NCBI GenBank assembly: GCA_030824175.1
Contig: JAVBYH010000221.1
Span: forward strand, 1-6,948
DNA length: 6,948 bases
Origin: Bacteroidota bacterium
GTDB taxonomy: Bacteria > Bacteroidota > Ignavibacteria > UBA10030 > UBA8401
Reading direction: 5' to 3'
The notes under the pieces were generated by a model. It was given only the letters and a program-made list of their open reading frames with translations. It did not search any database and was not told the origin of the DNA. The position numbers and the translations under genes are program-made. Numbering within the stretch: position 1 is the first letter of the stretch; every line of letters starts with the position of its first letter. Of the stretch, positions 4,965-6,948 are shown piece after piece.

Positions 4965-6948
4965 TTATTTAACCAGGAGCATTTTGGTCTGCAGGCGGCG
5001 GCCGCCGGCAAGCAGAACGGCGATGTACATGCCGCTCGGAAGCGACGCGGCGTCGAACACGGCCGAATATGCGCCGGCCCCCTGCACACGGTCCACAAGC
5101 ACCGCCGCTTCCCTGCCGAGCGCGTCGTAGACGCGAAGCGAGACGTGAGTTGCGGACGGCACGCCGTACGAGATCGTTGTGGACGGGTTGAAGGGATTCG
5201 GATAATTTTGCGAAAGCGCAAACTCATGCGGCACGCCGGCGGTGGACTGTACTCCCGTGAGATCCTGGAAGTAGACGGAGAGCAACCGCGCCATGAACTG
5301 TTCGCGGAGCGTCGGCGCATAGACCGTTTCGAACGGAAAGCCGAGCACGACGACGCGGCCCTCGCGCGTGCCGCCGGGGAACATGCCGGCGAAGCAGACG
5401 CCGCTGAAACCGGATGCTGTGTCGAGTCCCGTATACTTCGCACATCCGACGCCACCCGATGCGGGCTTCAGCACGTCGGGCCATTTCACGTCGATAGAGC
5501 CGTGCGTGCCGTTGTCGAATGCGAGCTGAGGCAGGCCGGCGAATCCGTACACATTCAGGACGTCGGCCGAGTATGTGGATGCCGAGACGCCGTTCGGCGC
5601 ATCGGCCGCGTATTTCACCTTCAGGTAGTTGTTGATGAAATCCTTGTCCGCCGTGCTTCCCTTCGCATCGAGGTCCCACCCGATCTCGGCCCCCGAAACA
5701 AAAAGCCGTCCGCCGTTCTGCAGAAATGATTTCACTTTCGTCTGTTCTGCGGTGCTGAACGTTTCATCGGCGGTGCTTTCATCGCCGAGGATGTAGTCCA
5801 CGACCGCGTACTGGTTCAGCGAAAACAATCCGTCGGTCACCGCGTCGTTCGTTGCCGTTGCGAACGCTCGGAGGCCGGGACCGCCGGCCGCGCGGATCGC
5901 GGACGCATGCTGCCGGATGAAGTTGTACGTGTTGCCGGTGGAGGCGCGGTCGAAGCCGTTCACGATAAGCATCGTTTCCTGCAGCGTGCCCGGCCTCCCG
6001 GCGAGCACCTCGCTCGGGGCCGATGCGCCGTTGAGATTCACGGCCTTCACGCGTATAAAATAGAGCGAATCGGGGACGAGTCCGGCGATGACCGGCGCGG
6101 CGGGTGATATCGTTATCGGCTCGGCGTTGAACGAGACACCGTCCGCGCTCAGGAAGATCTGATACTCGGTGACGAGCGTATCGGGCTTCACCACGAACTC
6201 GAGCGATGCCGGACCCGCGGACCTGAAGCCGAACGATTTCGGGCCGGCGGGCACCGTGTTGTCCTTCAGGTAGCTGGCCTGCGTCATAGGCCCCGTCTCG
6301 TTGCTGAGCACTTTATAGAGCACGGCATTCGTGACGACCTTTGCAACGGTGGTGACCGAACTATCCAGGAGGAGCTCCGCATTGACGAGCCGGATGCCGT
6401 GGCTGTAATCGACGTAGCTCGCTATATGTCCGTTATAGATCGGCTGTATCGGCTGGCCGTCCAATTTGTGCCATCCGTAGATGACGACGTTATTCGTCCT
6501 GGCCGGATCGGTGATCTTGTTACTGAGCACGACGTCCTTCTTCGTGCCCCCCATGAGTGCGCCGGGCGGTTTGCCCGCCGCCGTGCGCTGCGCCTCGATC
6601 GCCTGGTTGTGTTCCACGAATTTCGAGACGAGTTCGTTCGCATTGCCCACGGGTGTGTACGTGACCGGTGCGACCTTCACTTCGGCATTCGCGTAAATGT
6701 CGTCGACGAGTTTCGGCGTCGGGAGCGATGCGCCGAAGAGGTTGGCGATGCGCTGCGCCGTGATCGGTCCCATCGGGATGCGGCAGAAGTCCTCGTTCGA
6801 GCCGATCGAGAGGTAGTCGGGCATCACCTCGTAGACGACGGCGTGCGAAGCGCCGTTCGCATCCTGGAACGACGCCTGTATTTTTTTCGGTGCACGGAGG
6901 AAATCGGGGATGTTCCCCTTCGAGATCTCTGTGTAGATCGCCTCTTCG
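4965..6948 (-). CDS. T9SS-exported multidomain protein with xanthan-lyase-like and fibronectin III domains (5' end outside window)
   Basis: The minus-strand frame is open from the window edge to TAA at 4967-4965, giving 660 residues of the C-terminal part; the start and signal peptide lie outside. Residues 1 to about 195 form a domain of unknown function with conserved-looking blocks: GNIPDFLR, PDYLSIGSNEDF, LPTPKLVDDIY (75-85), GGTKKDVVLSN (133-143), YGWH (157-160) and GHIASYVDYSHGIRLV (173-188). Residues 240-328 are a fibronectin III domain. Residues about 335-562 match the glutamine-amidotransferase-like domain often labelled 'xanthan lyase' in FCB genomes (IVNGFDR, ILGDESTADETFSTAEQ, LFVSGAEIGWDLD, VVLGFPFETV); that label does not prove the activity. 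QNYPNPFNPST (580-590) through the final KMLLVK is a type A T9SS sorting domain, so the protein should be exported across the outer membrane and the tail removed. It probably acts on extracellular glycan or peptide material. Confidence 0.9.
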   Translation of the reverse strand, partial: EEAIYTEISKGNIPDFLRAPKKIQASFQDANGASHAVVYEVMPDYLSIGSNEDFCRIPMGPITAQRIANLFGASLPTPKLVDDIYANAEVKVAPVTYTPVGNANELVSKFVEHNQAIEAQRTAAGKPPGALMGGTKKDVVLSNKITDPARTNNVVIYGWHKLDGQPIQPIYNGHIASYVDYSHGIRLVNAELLLDSSVTTVAKVVTNAVLYKVLSNETGPMTQASYLKDNTVPAGPKSFGFRSAGPASLEFVVKPDTLVTEYQIFLSADGVSFNAEPITISPAAPVIAGLVPDSLYFIRVKAVNLNGASAPSEVLAGRPGTLQETMLIVNGFDRASTGNTYNFIRQHASAIRAAGGPGLRAFATATNDAVTDGLFSLNQYAVVDYILGDESTADETFSTAEQTKVKSFLQNGGRLFVSGAEIGWDLDAKGSTADKDFINNYLKVKYAADAPNGVSASTYSADVLNVYGFAGLPQLAFDNGTHGSIDVKWPDVLKPASGGVGCAKYTGLDTASGFSGVCFAGMFPGGTREGRVVVLGFPFETVYAPTLREQFMARLLSVYFQDLTGVQSTAGVPHEFALSQNYPNPFNPSTTISYGVPSATHVSLRVYDALGREAAVLVDRVQGAGAYSAVFDAASLPSGMYIAVLLAGGRRLQTKMLLVK

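Noticed and set aside
4775..4972. 65-codon plus-strand open frame ending in the secreted-protein gene
   Set aside because: It consists of out-of-frame toxin remnant plus translated palindromes (GRNGVSPRFN, GEISFRPTK) and has no ribosome site.
5145..5729. 194-codon plus-strand open frame opposite the T9SS protein
   Set aside because: It is antisense to a frame with the T9SS sorting domain and xanthan-lyase-like motifs, and it has no recognisable motifs of its own.

Overview
The window looks like chromosomal DNA from a free-living, GC-moderate member of the FCB superphylum (Bacteroidota / Ignavibacteriota / Kapabacteria-like). The main evidence is the secreted protein at the right end. It finishes in a textbook type IX secretion (T9SS) type A sorting domain with the QNYPNPFNPST signature that is so frequent in Ignavibacteria-type genomes. 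c-type haem sensors and a lipoprotein cytochrome c point to a respiratory, motile bacterium. The lineage is inferred from motifs only.

Layout. (1) 1-1054, minus strand: N-terminal 351 residues of a chemoreceptor-type protein with a periplasmic CxxCH haem site and a chain of HAMP-like modules; it runs off the left edge. (2) 1055-1451: an AT-rich divergent control region with several inverted repeats. (3) 1452-3758, plus strand: hybrid sensor histidine kinase with its own periplasmic CxxCH sensor (Tll0287/DUF3365-like), then PAS, HisKA, HATPase and receiver domains. (4) 3759-3898: short spacer with a terminator-like hairpin. (5) 3899-4480, plus strand: small monohaem cytochrome c lipoprotein. 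(6) 4481-4964: no intact gene, but the remains of a YefM/YoeB-type toxin-antitoxin module (antitoxin with an in-frame stop, toxin with most of its middle deleted), followed by three short GC-rich palindromes of REP type. (7) 4965-6948, minus strand: C-terminal 660 residues of a secreted multidomain protein: an uncharacterised N-terminal domain, a fibronectin III domain, a domain usually annotated 'xanthan lyase', and the T9SS tail. It runs off the right edge.

How the parts may work together. Three adjacent genes encode exported proteins with a single covalent-haem motif, and two of them are membrane sensors transcribed divergently from one control region. A reasonable inference is that the cell reads periplasmic redox state, or a haem ligand, through both a chemotaxis output and a phosphorelay output, with the cytochrome as a possible partner or target. 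The right half (toxin-antitoxin debris, palindromes, T9SS protein) appears functionally unrelated.
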